A stretch of DNA of 40,779 nucleotides from CAZDAM01 sp964503595 (GTDB taxonomy: Bacteria; Muiribacteriota; UBA6191), in assembly GCA_964503595.1 (NCBI GenBank), contig CAZDAM010000017.1, forward strand, positions 1 to 40,779. Direction: 5' to 3'. The notes beneath the pieces were generated by a model. That model did no database searches. It was not told the DNA's origin and saw only the letters and a list, made by a program, of their open reading frames with translations. Shown here one piece after another: positions 32,622 through 40,591 of the stretch. A program made the translations under genes and the position numbers. The first letter of the stretch is position 1. Every line of letters begins with the position of its first letter.

Positions 32622-33221
32622 TTAAAAGATCTGGCTGACAGCTCCCAGAAAGAACCCCAGGCCAGACATGCTTAAAAGAAGAAAAACCCCGAAGACAGCT
32701 GCAATGGCCATGGAAATTCCTTCCACAAGGCTGCTTAAGTCACAGTTCTGCTGTACGGTTCGCCCCAGTAGAAGAAAGCTCCAAAGAAAGGCAATACAGT
32801 AAAGAACATTGAAGAGCATCTGGGCCGGGATGCTTCCCAGAAACCATTCCCCCAGGCCGCCACAAATCATGGCTACTGCCGAAACCAGCAAAAAAGGAGA
32901 CTGGGAGGCAATGAATCCGAGTAAAAGTCCCAGAAGAGACCCGCCTTTTTTGCGGATCGAGGCTAGTGAGTAGGTCAAAGCTGCAATCAGAAAGAGGATT
33001 GAAAAGCTCCTCAGAAAATCAGCTCCCATACCCAGAAGCAGAGAGCTGTAGCTTACCGCCTGATCCAGCATGAAACCAAGACCAATCCTGATTGAAGCAC
33101 TGGCCGCCAATAAAAGTAGAAAGGCAGCCGGAAGATCAGCGGCCCGACCATGCTCACTGGCTGTTGCAACCGCCTGCCTGGGGCTGGAAATCCCCTGATG
33201 CAAAAGGCGGAGCGGGGTCAC
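32622..33221 (-). CDS. Yip1-like multi-helix membrane protein
   Basis: This 199-residue protein has about five transmembrane helices with short loops, beginning near residue 30 (LPAAFLLLLAASASIRIGLGF) and ending near 195. The layout, and an N-terminal helix before the first membrane segment, resemble bacterial YIP1-domain proteins, whose biochemical role is poorly known. The start codon is GTG in a GTGA overlap with the sppA stop, so it is coupled to sppA. Assignment to the YIP1 family is moderate; it could be another small polytopic family. Confidence 0.65.
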   Translation of the reverse strand: MTPLRLLHQGISSPRQAVATASEHGRAADLPAAFLLLLAASASIRIGLGFMLDQAVSYSSLLLGMGADFLRSFSILFLIAALTYSLASIRKKGGSLLGLLLGFIASQSPFLLVSAVAMICGGLGEWFLGSIPAQMLFNVLYCIAFLWSFLLLGRTVQQNCDLSSLVEGISMAIAAVFGVFLLLSMSGLGFFLGAVSQIF

Positions 33222-34318
33222 AGGCCACTTCCTTCCATCCTGTACTGCAAAGGAGACTGAAAACCAAGATAGGATTTCAGTTCGGACAAAGGATTGAACA
33301 TGCCATTGAGCATAAATCTGAATTGCCGAAAGGGATTTTCTTCTGGCTCAATCAGAATGATTTCATCAAGACCGGCCCGCTCCCGAGCAGCTTCAAGAGC
33401 ATCCTGAAAGGTCCCGATTTCATCCACAAGCCCTAAAGCCACTGCCTGCTCACCATTGAAAATCCGTCCATCAGCAAATTCAGCCACTGCTGTCGTACTC
33501 AGACCACGGCCTTCTGCCACGGCACCAACAAACTGATCGTAGGTCGAATCCACAATTTCCTGAAGCAGGGCCTGCTCCTGAGGGCTCATTTCTCTTGTCA
33601 TGGAACCGATATCCTTGAACTGGCCGGATTTGATCACACTGGAGTCCACGCCCAGCTTCTTCATCAGTTCTTCCAGATTCGGAGCCTGCATAATCACCCC
33701 AATCGATCCGGTCAGGGTTCCGGCATTGGCAAAAATATGATCGGCCGCGGCGGCAATATAAACCCCGCCAGAAGCACAGACATCGGCCATGGAAGCAATC
33801 ACGGGGATCCCCTTTTTCCGAAACCTCTTCAGTTCCGCGTAGACTTCCTGGGAAGCCCCTACCGTACCGCCAGGAGTATTCAGGCGCACAACAATGGCTT
33901 TCACATGCTCGTCCTTCGAGAGAGTCCTGAGTTTTTTCACAATAGCGTCCCCACCACTGTCTTCACTCAGAAAAGAGCCTTCCTGACCCGTCTGAATCGC
34001 CCCGTAAACCTTGACCACAGCAATCCCGTCCTTGCCACCTCCACCCTGGAGTATTTCCCAGGGAGAAGCTGCACCCTGACTTTTTTCCTGAGTCATGGCC
34101 TTGCCACTTCTTGCCAGCGTAAAAGCACAAATCAGGGAAAGCATCAGAAGACCAGTGGTCAGGAAAGTCGCCAGCCCCGGAGAGTCCTGGGGCTCAGGGC
34201 CACCGGTCACAATCGGCTCAAGGATTTTCTGGCGTTCTTCGTGAGCTTCTTTTTCCCCCGACTCTGGCTCCACTCTGGCTTCTTCTTTGGGGGTAGGGTC
34301 TTCGTGATGATTTTCCAT
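33218..34318 (-). CDS. sppA: Signal peptide peptidase SppA, short form
   Basis: SppA is a membrane serine protease of the S49 family that degrades cleaved signal peptides and, in some bacteria, protects against cationic peptides. The 366-residue protein has an unusually acidic, probably cytoplasmic N-terminal 45 residues, a single anchor (about 50-68, TFLTTGLLMLSLICAFTLA) and one protease domain. LNTPGGTVGASQEVY, the nucleophile Ser in VCASGGVYIAAAA and the general-base Lys in SGQFKDIGSMTREM are all visible. The single domain matches the short Bacillus-type SppA. GAGGAA lies upstream within the end of the amidotransferase gene. The following gene overlaps it by 4 bp. Confidence 0.94.
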   Translation of the reverse strand: MENHHEDPTPKEEARVEPESGEKEAHEERQKILEPIVTGGPEPQDSPGLATFLTTGLLMLSLICAFTLARSGKAMTQEKSQGAASPWEILQGGGGKDGIAVVKVYGAIQTGQEGSFLSEDSGGDAIVKKLRTLSKDEHVKAIVVRLNTPGGTVGASQEVYAELKRFRKKGIPVIASMADVCASGGVYIAAAADHIFANAGTLTGSIGVIMQAPNLEELMKKLGVDSSVIKSGQFKDIGSMTREMSPQEQALLQEIVDSTYDQFVGAVAEGRGLSTTAVAEFADGRIFNGEQAVALGLVDEIGTFQDALEAARERAGLDEIILIEPEENPFRQFRFMLNGMFNPLSELKSYLGFQSPLQYRMEGSGL

Positions 34319-34323
34319 GGATT

Positions 34324-35046
34324 TTATTCCTCAATAATCCAGTCAAACAGACTGCGATGCGGTTTCAAAAAATGCTGTAAAGACTCAGGGTGCCATTGTA
34401 CACCAAGAAATCTGCCATCGTCAGATTCAAGGCCCTCAATCACGGAATCCCCTTCAGACAGGGCGTTGACCAATAGTCTCTGCCCAGGGGTTTTAACAGC
34501 CTGATGGTGCATGGAATTGACCACCATCCTGGTCTCTTTCACAACCCGATTCAGAAGACTTCCCGGCTCAATTTCCACAAAATGGGCCAGGGCTCTTGGC
34601 TCCTGAGATGACAGGGAATGACTATGCACAAGGGGTTTCTGGGCCGGAAGGTGCTGATACAGGCTACCCCCCCGGTAAACATTGAAAATCTGCATACCAA
34701 GGCAGATTCCCAGGATCTTCTTCTCCCGGATTTCCGCTTCCCTCAAAAGCTCCAGTTCATATTCCACTCTTGGACGATCCAGCGTGCAGAATTCCGGGTA
34801 TTTCTCCTTTTCTCCAAAAAAATCCGCCGGAACATCAAAACCTCCGGTCAGAATCAGGCTGTCCACGGAATCAAGCCAGTAAAGCAGAAAGTCCCGCCGG
34901 CGAGTCCGGGGCAGAAACCAGGGCAAAGCTCCCAGATCTTCAAGAGCCTGAAAATATTCATGATTCAGATAATGGGCTCCAAACGGCGAGGGGGCTCCCG
35001 TTCTGGAAGGAAGGAAAAAATTTCCGGTAATCCCGATACGCTTCAT
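34324..35046 (-). CDS. Class I glutamine amidotransferase-like hydrolase (PuuD / peptidase C26 type)
   Basis: Members of this family hydrolyse gamma-glutamyl compounds, for example gamma-glutamyl-GABA. The start at 35046 gives MKRIGITGNFFLPSRTG, the expected N-terminus; the frame extends 93 codons further back through dut without homologous look. The 240-residue protein has LILTGGFDVPADFF (about 75), the nucleophile elbow ILGICLGMQIFNVYRGG (about 115) with catalytic Cys, VNSMHHQAVK, and the His-Glu pair in FLGVQWHPES (about 215). These match PuuD rather than a biosynthetic amidotransferase subunit. Substrate is unknown. It lies 8 bp after dut and 5 bp before sppA. Confidence 0.87.
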   Translation of the reverse strand: MKRIGITGNFFLPSRTGAPSPFGAHYLNHEYFQALEDLGALPWFLPRTRRRDFLLYWLDSVDSLILTGGFDVPADFFGEKEKYPEFCTLDRPRVEYELELLREAEIREKKILGICLGMQIFNVYRGGSLYQHLPAQKPLVHSHSLSSQEPRALAHFVEIEPGSLLNRVVKETRMVVNSMHHQAVKTPGQRLLVNALSEGDSVIEGLESDDGRFLGVQWHPESLQHFLKPHRSLFDWIIEE

Positions 35047-35054
35047 GAAAAAGT

Positions 35055-35504
35055 TCAGGCACCTGTGCTGCCAAAGCCCCCACGCCCCGACTGATTCACC
35101 AAAAGAGGCTCTACTGCCGTCACCGGCAGGGTCTGCATCAGAAGGAACTGAGCCAGACGGATCCCCTTGGGAATCCTCAGAGGCTCTTCTCCAAGATACA
35201 GAAGAGGCACTCCCCAGTAATCCCCTTCTCCACAATAGTCTGCATCGATCAGGCCTATGCTGTTGGCCTGAAGAAGTTGCCAGCGCTTGAACGTCGAACT
35301 TCTGGGCAGAACCAGGCTGTGGCATCCCGCTGGCGGTTTCACAATGATCCCGAGATCCACGATCTGAAAATCAAAGCGCTTCTCAAAAACCGCATCTTTG
35401 GCAAGGATCAGATCAAAGCCGGCTGAGCCATGAGTCCTGATACCCCCATCGGCCTCGTAAAGACTACGGGTCTGATCATCGCGGTAGTGAATCTGGATTT
35501 TCAT
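35055..35504 (-). CDS. dut: dUTP diphosphatase-family protein
   Basis: Dut hydrolyses dUTP to dUMP, keeping uracil out of DNA and feeding dTMP synthesis. The 149-residue trimeric-type protein shows the five motifs: SAGFDL (I), LPRSSTFKRWQLLQANSIGLID ADY (II-III, with the GxID tract), GEGDYWGVPLLY, GIRLAQFLLM (IV) and RGGFGSTG (V). Motif II has SSTF where most enzymes have SGxA. It shares one base with the end of nrdB (TGATG), so translation is coupled to ribonucleotide reductase, which fits the pathway. A dCTP deaminase is unlikely because motif V is the dUTPase form. Confidence 0.88.
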   Translation of the reverse strand: MKIQIHYRDDQTRSLYEADGGIRTHGSAGFDLILAKDAVFEKRFDFQIVDLGIIVKPPAGCHSLVLPRSSTFKRWQLLQANSIGLIDADYCGEGDYWGVPLLYLGEEPLRIPKGIRLAQFLLMQTLPVTAVEPLLVNQSGRGGFGSTGA

Positions 35505-36553
35505 CAGTCAAGTTCATCCCAATCGACATTGGATGCCTTGGAATAAGCCGTTGGTTTTGCCTCGAAGAAATCGGTCTTGATCTGGTTGACCGAAGAAAAG
35601 GAATCCACCCATCTCATCGGATGCTCCATCTGATCCGGATAAAGGCTTTTCAGCCCGATATTTTCCATCCTGCGATTAGACAGATAGCGGATATATTTCT
35701 CAATAATGGTATCCGTCAGCCCCAGAATCCCATCTTTGATGATGTATTTCCCCCACTGGATTTCGCTCTCCACAGCATTGGACATCAGACTGGACATCTT
35801 GTTTAAGGCTTCCTCACCAAAAAGCTCCGGATTTTCTTTTCTGAGAGTCGTGATGATGTTTTGAAACAAGACCAGATGTGTCAACTCGTCGCGCTGAATA
35901 TAGCGGATTTCCTGAGCAGTCCCACACATCTTGCCCTGACGGGCCAGAACATAGAAGAAGGAAAAGCCGGAATAGAAGTAAATTCCTTCCAGAATATAGT
36001 TTGCCATCAGGGCCAGAACAAAGTTTTCCCTGGAAGGGCTCTGTTCAAACTCCTCGTAGATGGAAGTGATCACCATATTGCGATTCAGAAGAAATTCATC
36101 CTCCCTCCAGTAGTTATAAATCTGATCCCGCTTGGAGGCCGACACCACAGTATCCAGAATATAGCCATAGGACTGAGAATGAACCGCTTCCTGAAACGTC
36201 TGAAGGGTCAGACACAGATTGACTTCAGGAGCTGTCACAAACTGGGTGAAGTTGGGAAGATTCGCGGTTTGCAGAGAATCCAGAAAAACCAGAAAGGAAA
36301 TGACCTTGTCATAACCGGTCTGCTCCGCATCGCTTAAAACCTTGTAGTCTTTGGCATCATTACCCAGAGGTATCTCTTCCGGAATCCAGAAGTTATTCAT
36401 CATGGCCCGGTAAAGCTTCATCGCCCATTCATACTTGATATTGCTCAACTCCAGAAGATTGGTGCTGTTGCCGCCAATCAGGCGTCTTTTTTCAAATGCG
36501 CGCTCACCTTCCGGATTGAAGAGTTTATTACGGCTTAAATCTGTCTGACTCAT
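35504..36553 (-). CDS. nrdB: Ribonucleoside-diphosphate reductase beta subunit (class I)
   Basis: NrdB holds the metal cofactor and radical used by NrdA to reduce ribonucleotides. The 349-residue ferritin-like protein has the first metal ligands in SFLVFLDSLQ, the EAVHSQSY block (Glu, His and the radical Tyr, about residues 123-130), EGIYFYSGF (about 200) and RDELTHL (Glu and His, about 230). The C-terminal SNVDWDELD tail is the kind that docks on NrdA. The tyrosine suggests a class Ia/Ib-type radical rather than the Phe form of class Ic. It starts 13 bp after nrdA with GAGAG upstream. Confidence 0.96.
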   Translation of the reverse strand: MSQTDLSRNKLFNPEGERAFEKRRLIGGNSTNLLELSNIKYEWAMKLYRAMMNNFWIPEEIPLGNDAKDYKVLSDAEQTGYDKVISFLVFLDSLQTANLPNFTQFVTAPEVNLCLTLQTFQEAVHSQSYGYILDTVVSASKRDQIYNYWREDEFLLNRNMVITSIYEEFEQSPSRENFVLALMANYILEGIYFYSGFSFFYVLARQGKMCGTAQEIRYIQRDELTHLVLFQNIITTLRKENPELFGEEALNKMSSLMSNAVESEIQWGKYIIKDGILGLTDTIIEKYIRYLSNRRMENIGLKSLYPDQMEHPMRWVDSFSSVNQIKTDFFEAKPTAYSKASNVDWDELD

Positions 36554-36566
36554 GAATCACTCTCTC

Positions 36567-38801
36567 TTACTGGCAGGAAGTGCACTCTTCAACTTCAACT
36601 GCTTTACTACGCATGTAATAGACTGACTTACAACCTTCTTTCCAGGCATTGACGTAGTAATCCAGGAGATCCTTCGCCTTGGCCTGAGAAGTCACAAACA
36701 GATTGAGGGACTGAGCCTGATCGATCCACTTCTGACGCACCCCGGCTGCCCGGACAACCCAGTTCTGATCAATCTTGTGGGCTTCCTTGTAAAGCCAGTA
36801 AGTTGAATCTTCCAGATTCGGTACTGCCGAGATAATCACCCCGCTGGCCTTCTCGGTTCTTTCGATTTTACTGAAAATCGGATCGATGCCAGCCGTTGTA
36901 CCTGCAATCAGGCTGATGGATCCCGTTGGGGCAATCGCCATCAGATAGCCATTTCTAAGTCCGGATTCTTTCACCTGACGCTTCAGGGATTCCCAGGGCA
37001 TTCTCTCCCCGAGATCCCGCCCGCCAAACCAGGCGCCTGATTCCCAGTCTGAGCCTTCAAACAGGGAATAACGACCTTTTTCCTTTGCCAGGGCATTCGA
37101 GGAATGAATGGCATACCAGGAAATTTTTTCATAGAGACGATCCGAGAAATCCAGATGTTCCTCGCTTTCCCAGCGAAGACCCTTTTTGGCCAGAAGCGCG
37201 TGATAGGACATCGTTCCCAGACCAATCGCACGGTACTTCTGGTTGGTGTAGCGAGCTTCCGGAACCGGGTAGAAATTAAGATCAATCACGTTATCGAGCA
37301 TACGAACCTGAATCGGAATCACTCTTTCCAGATCCTCTTCCTCATGAACTTTCAGAAGATTCAGGGAAGACAGGTTACAAACCACCAGATCTCCGGATTT
37401 CTTGCGGATTGTGACATTCCCTTCCGGATCGACATCATGCCCCTCGAAGCTCGAAGCACTCATATTCTGCATGATTTCTGTACAAAGGTTGGTGGAGCGC
37501 ACTACCCCGGCATGTTTGTTCGGGTTACAGCGATTGGCCTCATCCCGGAAAAACACAAAGGGAAGTCCTGTTTCAAACGAAGACTTGAGAATTGATTTCA
37601 TCAGGGTCAGGGCCGGCACCCTAATCTTCTCAATCCGATCATCGGCAACAACCTCCTGGTAGCGCCGCTCGAATTCTTCTCCATAGCTATCGGAAATTTC
37701 ATAGCCCCGGTATTTTCTTACCTGATAAGGATCAAAAAGGAAGTAATCCCCCCTCTCCTCCACGGCTTTCATGAAGTTATCAGGAATCCCGACAGCCGGG
37801 AATATATCATGGGCCTTGCGCCTGTCATCTCCGTTATTGGTCTTGAGATTCATGAAATCAAAAATGTCCGGATGGTAAATATTAAGGGTCAGGGAAAGCG
37901 CCCCCTTGCGAATTCCAAGCTGATCCACGGCAACGGCCGTATCGTTGAGAATCCTGACCCAGGGGATCACTCCACCGGCCACATTCTTGAAACCACGGAT
38001 TTCACTCCCCTGAGCCCGGATCCGGGACAGGTCGCCACCAACCCCCCCACCATATTTCGAAAGCTGGGCAAAGGTGTTCACGTAGTCAAAGATGGAATCC
38101 AGACTGTCATCCACCGTTCCGATAAAACAGCTTGAGAGCTGATGCAGGGGCTTTCTGGCATTGGAGAGGGTCGGGGTTGCCGGAACAACCTCAAAATTGG
38201 AAAGGATATTGTAAAACTCTTTAGCCCAGTGAATGCGGTTTTTTTCCGGCAGAGCCAAAAACATAGCAATCCCCATGAAGGCTTCCTGGGGAAGCTCCAG
38301 AAGATTCCCGTCTCCATCCCGAATCAGGTAGCGATCTGCGAGGGTCTTGATGCCAACATAGTTGAACAGAAGATCTCTCTCAGGGACCATGAATTCAGCG
38401 AGCCCTTCAATCTCTTCCTTCGAGTAGGTTTCCAGGATTTTCTTGGAATAGAGCCCTGCTTCTGTGGTTCTGACAATATAGTCATAAAAACCGGTATAGG
38501 GGTCCCTGTCGGCATCCCGCATCAAACCGACCTTTTTATAAACATCGTAAATAAACAGCCGAGCGGCAACATACTGCCAGTCAGGATTTTCTTCGGTACA
38601 TTTTTCTACCGCAGTCTGAATCACCATACGCTGGATTTCTTCCGTGGAAATCTCATCACGAAACTGAACCTGGGCATCCATTTCAAGTTCCAGTGGGTCG
38701 CACTCAAAGCCATCACAGGCAAAAGCGACCACTTTTTTGATTTTGTAGACGTCGATTGGAACAATACTTCCATCCCGCTTACGAACTTTGATGCCCGACA
38801 T
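36567..38801 (-). CDS. nrdA: Ribonucleoside-diphosphate reductase alpha subunit (class I)
   Basis: NrdA reduces ribonucleoside diphosphates to deoxyribonucleotides. The 744-residue protein opens with an ATP-cone allosteric domain (KVRKRDGSIVPIDVYKIKK). The active-site cysteine pair lies in LSSCFIGTVDDSLDSIF (about 225) and VCNLSSLNL (about 465), and the radical Cys with Glu in TNLCTEIM (about 440). PTGSISLIAGTTAGIDP is the phosphate-binding loop. Radical-transfer tyrosines are in SVYYMRSKA near the end, and the redox tail is ECTSCQ. GGAGG lies 4 nt before the ATG. It leads a ten-gene minus-strand run ending at 28320. No NrdR box was identified by eye. Confidence 0.97.
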   Translation of the reverse strand: MSGIKVRKRDGSIVPIDVYKIKKVVAFACDGFECDPLELEMDAQVQFRDEISTEEIQRMVIQTAVEKCTEENPDWQYVAARLFIYDVYKKVGLMRDADRDPYTGFYDYIVRTTEAGLYSKKILETYSKEEIEGLAEFMVPERDLLFNYVGIKTLADRYLIRDGDGNLLELPQEAFMGIAMFLALPEKNRIHWAKEFYNILSNFEVVPATPTLSNARKPLHQLSSCFIGTVDDSLDSIFDYVNTFAQLSKYGGGVGGDLSRIRAQGSEIRGFKNVAGGVIPWVRILNDTAVAVDQLGIRKGALSLTLNIYHPDIFDFMNLKTNNGDDRRKAHDIFPAVGIPDNFMKAVEERGDYFLFDPYQVRKYRGYEISDSYGEEFERRYQEVVADDRIEKIRVPALTLMKSILKSSFETGLPFVFFRDEANRCNPNKHAGVVRSTNLCTEIMQNMSASSFEGHDVDPEGNVTIRKKSGDLVVCNLSSLNLLKVHEEEDLERVIPIQVRMLDNVIDLNFYPVPEARYTNQKYRAIGLGTMSYHALLAKKGLRWESEEHLDFSDRLYEKISWYAIHSSNALAKEKGRYSLFEGSDWESGAWFGGRDLGERMPWESLKRQVKESGLRNGYLMAIAPTGSISLIAGTTAGIDPIFSKIERTEKASGVIISAVPNLEDSTYWLYKEAHKIDQNWVVRAAGVRQKWIDQAQSLNLFVTSQAKAKDLLDYYVNAWKEGCKSVYYMRSKAVEVEECTSCQ

Positions 38802-38940
38802 GAGACCTCCATGGGAGACAACACTTCAAGGGTGTTCGTCCGAATCCCCCACTATCCAACCAAAGCCTTTATTCATCGGCTTCAGCAACGATAACCATAC
38901 AAAAGTTTAACCAAAAGAAATTAATTTAACACAACTTGAA

Positions 38941-38963
38941 TTCAGAGACTAGCGATCTCTGAA
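38941..38963. promoter_or_regulatory. Inverted repeat upstream of nrdA, beside an AT-rich putative promoter region
   Basis: TTCAGAGA and TCTCTGAA form an 8-bp perfect inverted repeat with a 7-bp spacer, about 140 bp upstream of the nrdA ATG. The adjoining 38890-38940 is strongly AT-rich and offers weak promoter hexamers (TTGTGT, 18 bp, TTAAAC on the minus strand). The repeat would suit a dimeric regulator but does not match the NrdR consensus. Confidence 0.35.
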
Positions 38964-38996
38964 CCTCGCCAGACTGGAACTTCTCCAGAAGCAACA

Positions 38997-39026
38997 AATC
39001 CCCCGCCGGGGAGCCGACGGGGGATT
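38997..39026 (-). terminator. Hairpin terminator after the prepilin gene
   Basis: AATCCCCCGCCGG (38997-39009) and CCGACGGGGGATT (39014-39026) form a 13-bp stem, with one G-U pair, and a 4-nt loop. It lies 12 bp after the prepilin stop. The following U-run is short (UUUGUU), so it may end transcription by stem strength mainly. Confidence 0.75.
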
Positions 39027-39037
39027 GTTCTGTTCAG

Positions 39038-39664
39038 TTACCAGCGAACCGGCCAATCATCGGAAAGCTCCTGCTTCTGATCGGCCCAGGTGGTCCAGTC
39101 AGGGGAAAGAACCTGAATCGGAGACTGCTCAGTGGTTCTCAAATCATCACCCTGAACCTGAAAGTTCAGGCGAATTGCGCCGTTTACCGGGCAGTAGAGA
39201 TAGCCCCCACCGCTGCCTGGGGGCTGCTCATCGCTTGACGGCCCCACGCAGTTGGCTCCATCAGACTGATCCTGATAAAACTCTTCCACTGTGGAAATAA
39301 TACACACGTAATTCGTTCCCTGGGCGCTGGAAAGAAGCTCGCCCGGAATCCCGCCGCGGATGTATTCGGTTCCGTCTCCACGGCCCCCGGTATTCGTGAG
39401 GATCGCCTCAAGAGTCAACGCCCCGTTACGGGTTGCCACGGTTCCACCGGATTCGGTCGGCTGAGGAAAATTGGAGTGACGGGAACGATAGACCGAGAGA
39501 GAGGAACGGAGTGTGCCCAGGTTCGATTTTGTGTTGGAGTGCCTGGCATCGTAATCAAACCCAATGAAGTTCATGGCCACTGCCACGGAGAGAATAACCA
39601 GAATCGAAATCACGATCAGAAGCTCAATCAGTGTAAATCCACGCCGTTTACGGATATTCAGCAT
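39038..39664 (-). CDS. Type IV pilin / type II secretion pseudopilin-like prepilin
   Basis: The 208-residue protein has a class III leader: a short basic peptide MLNIRKRRG, cleavage before FTLIELLIVISILVILS, with the obligatory Glu5. After cleavage it would be exported by a type II or type IV pilus machine and assembled into a fibre. The body is larger than a typical GspG core. It contains LGTLRSSLSVYRSRHSNFPQP, which resembles the post-helix segment of GspG, then a Gly/Ser/Pro-rich loop (about 140-150) and a Trp-rich end. Two cysteines (about 120 and 138) could form a disulphide. GGGAGGA lies 6 nt before the ATG. It stands alone; assembly genes are absent here. Confidence 0.9.
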   Translation of the reverse strand: MLNIRKRRGFTLIELLIVISILVILSVAVAMNFIGFDYDARHSNTKSNLGTLRSSLSVYRSRHSNFPQPTESGGTVATRNGALTLEAILTNTGGRGDGTEYIRGGIPGELLSSAQGTNYVCIISTVEEFYQDQSDGANCVGPSSDEQPPGSGGGYLYCPVNGAIRLNFQVQGDDLRTTEQSPIQVLSPDWTTWADQKQELSDDWPVRW

Positions 39665-40010
39665 AACAAGATCCTCCCTGCCTGTTTTTTGGTATTGACA
39701 TTTGGCATTTTGTTCTTATACCAGTTTACACCATTCGGAGGCAGAGCGCCCACTTACCCCCGTTTTTTCCTCATCCATCAAGGCAATGCAATTCTGGCAT
39801 AAAAGCCAATACTTCAGAAGAAAGACTTTTGTGACTCCCAGACATTTTTCACATCAACCGGTCGTTTCTGCTCCGAAAAGCCCCTGTCGTTCGAGGGCGG
39901 AACACAAATTTGCCTCGCCCGGTCCATATGCAGAACACTGCAATAGCATTACAATAAGGTAAGCGCTGGTTTCAAATCCATGGAATCAGGCCGGATCTAT
40001 GGGAGGATTC
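39665..40010. other. 346-bp divergent non-coding region
   Basis: Between the prepilin and the small plus-strand gene I see promoters only. At 39695-39722 a plus-strand TTGACA with a 16-bp spacer and TATACC overlaps the extended -10 of the prepilin gene on the other strand (39715-39723). A plus-strand TACAAT lies at 39950-39955, about 55 bp before the ATG at 40011. The stretch 39740-39940 shows no convincing gene, RNA or repeat; an 86-codon frame there has no ribosome binding site and no protein-like character. Confidence 0.5.
39715..39723 (-). promoter_or_regulatory. Extended -10 promoter of the prepilin gene
   Basis: Minus strand TGGTATAAG lies about 50 bp upstream of the prepilin ATG. It has the TG extension and a TATAAG hexamer without a clear -35. 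The core CTGGTATAA is identical to that upstream of HU (9925-9933). Confidence 0.4.
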
Positions 40011-40334
40011 ATGCTTCAAGTCAACCTGAATGATTTGCCTCTGGACAAGGACGGAGAAAAACATGTCAGGAAAATGCACCGGAAACTTGAAAGGGAACTG
40101 GGCTCACAATCTCCCGCCCAGATAGTCTTTGCTGCAACCACCAAAAGCCGCAAACAAAGCCAGGTATATATGAGCTTGAGCGACGAAACCGGGCCGATCT
40201 ATGAACAGGAATTCAGCACGAAATGCTGGAAAAGCGCCCTGGACCTGTGTGTCCAGCATGCTGTCTGGGTCTTCAAAAAGAAGAGCCCGACTCAGCAGAT
40301 GGCAGCCGCATCCAGCCGCTACGCCACCTACTGA
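40011..40334 (+). CDS. Small basic protein, possibly HPF/RaiA-like fold
   Basis: This 107-residue protein has no clear family. The start at 40011 is chosen because GGGAGG lies 4 nt upstream; an ATG 12 bp earlier is itself part of that site. The predicted order is beta (LQVNLNDLPL), helix (KHVRKMHRKLERELG), two or three strands (AQIVFAATTK, SQVYMSLSDET), then a helix (WKSALDLCVQHAVWVFKKK). That order and the basic first helix resemble ribosome hibernation factors of the HPF/RaiA type, but sequence identity is too low to claim it. It is followed by a bidirectional terminator shared with the tRNA cluster. Confidence 0.65.
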   Translation: MLQVNLNDLPLDKDGEKHVRKMHRKLERELGSQSPAQIVFAATTKSRKQSQVYMSLSDETGPIYEQEFSTKCWKSALDLCVQHAVWVFKKKSPTQQMAAASSRYATY

Positions 40335-40344
40335 CCAGAAAGAA

Positions 40345-40381
40345 AAAAGGGAACTCTGCAGATTTTGCAGAGTCCCCTTTT
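40345..40381. terminator. Bidirectional terminator between the small gene and the tRNA cluster
   Basis: AAAAGGGAACTCTGCA (40345-40360) pairs with TGCAGAGTCCCCTTTT (40366-40381) with a single mismatch or G-U, around a 5-nt loop. A/T-rich ends give a U-run in either direction, so it can end both the plus-strand gene and the minus-strand tRNA transcript. Confidence 0.85.
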
Positions 40382-40405
40382 ACTTCACCGAATGACTTTG
40401 TCAGA

Positions 40406-40479
40406 AGGCGACACCCGGATTCGAACCGGGGAATAGGGGATTTGCAATCCCCCGCCTTAGACCACTTGGCCATGTCGCC
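40406..40479 (-). tRNA. tRNA-Cys (GCA)
   Basis: The 74-nt cloverleaf has acceptor GGCGACA/TGTCGCC, anticodon stem GGGGA/TCCCC with loop TTGCAAA, and T-arm CCCGG-TTCGAAT-CCGGG. The anticodon GCA (complement of 40443-40445) reads UGC/UGU cysteine codons. Discriminator base U73 is the expected cysteine identity element. The 3' CCA is not encoded. It is the last of four tRNA genes. Confidence 0.97.
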
Positions 40480-40500
40480 ATTCCAACATAATGGCCAAAA

Positions 40501-40573
40501 TGGGCAGAGAGGGAATTGAACCCCCGACACGTAGATTTTCAGTCTACTGCTCTACCGACTGAGCTATCTGCCC
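40501..40573 (-). tRNA. tRNA-Phe (GAA)
   Basis: The 73-nt cloverleaf has acceptor GGGCAGA/TCTGCCC, anticodon stem GTAGA/TCTAC with loop CTGAAAA (anticodon GAA), D-arm GCTC/GAGC and T-loop TTCAATT. Discriminator is A. The T-stem GGGGG/CCCTC includes one G-U pair. The 3' CCA is not encoded. It lies third in the cluster. Confidence 0.97.
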
Positions 40574-40591
40574 GATTCGGCCGACTTTATA

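Noticed and set aside
39702..39962. Plus-strand frame of 86 codons in the non-coding region
   Set aside because: No ribosome binding site, no recognisable domain, low-complexity mix of residues; the region instead shows promoter elements.
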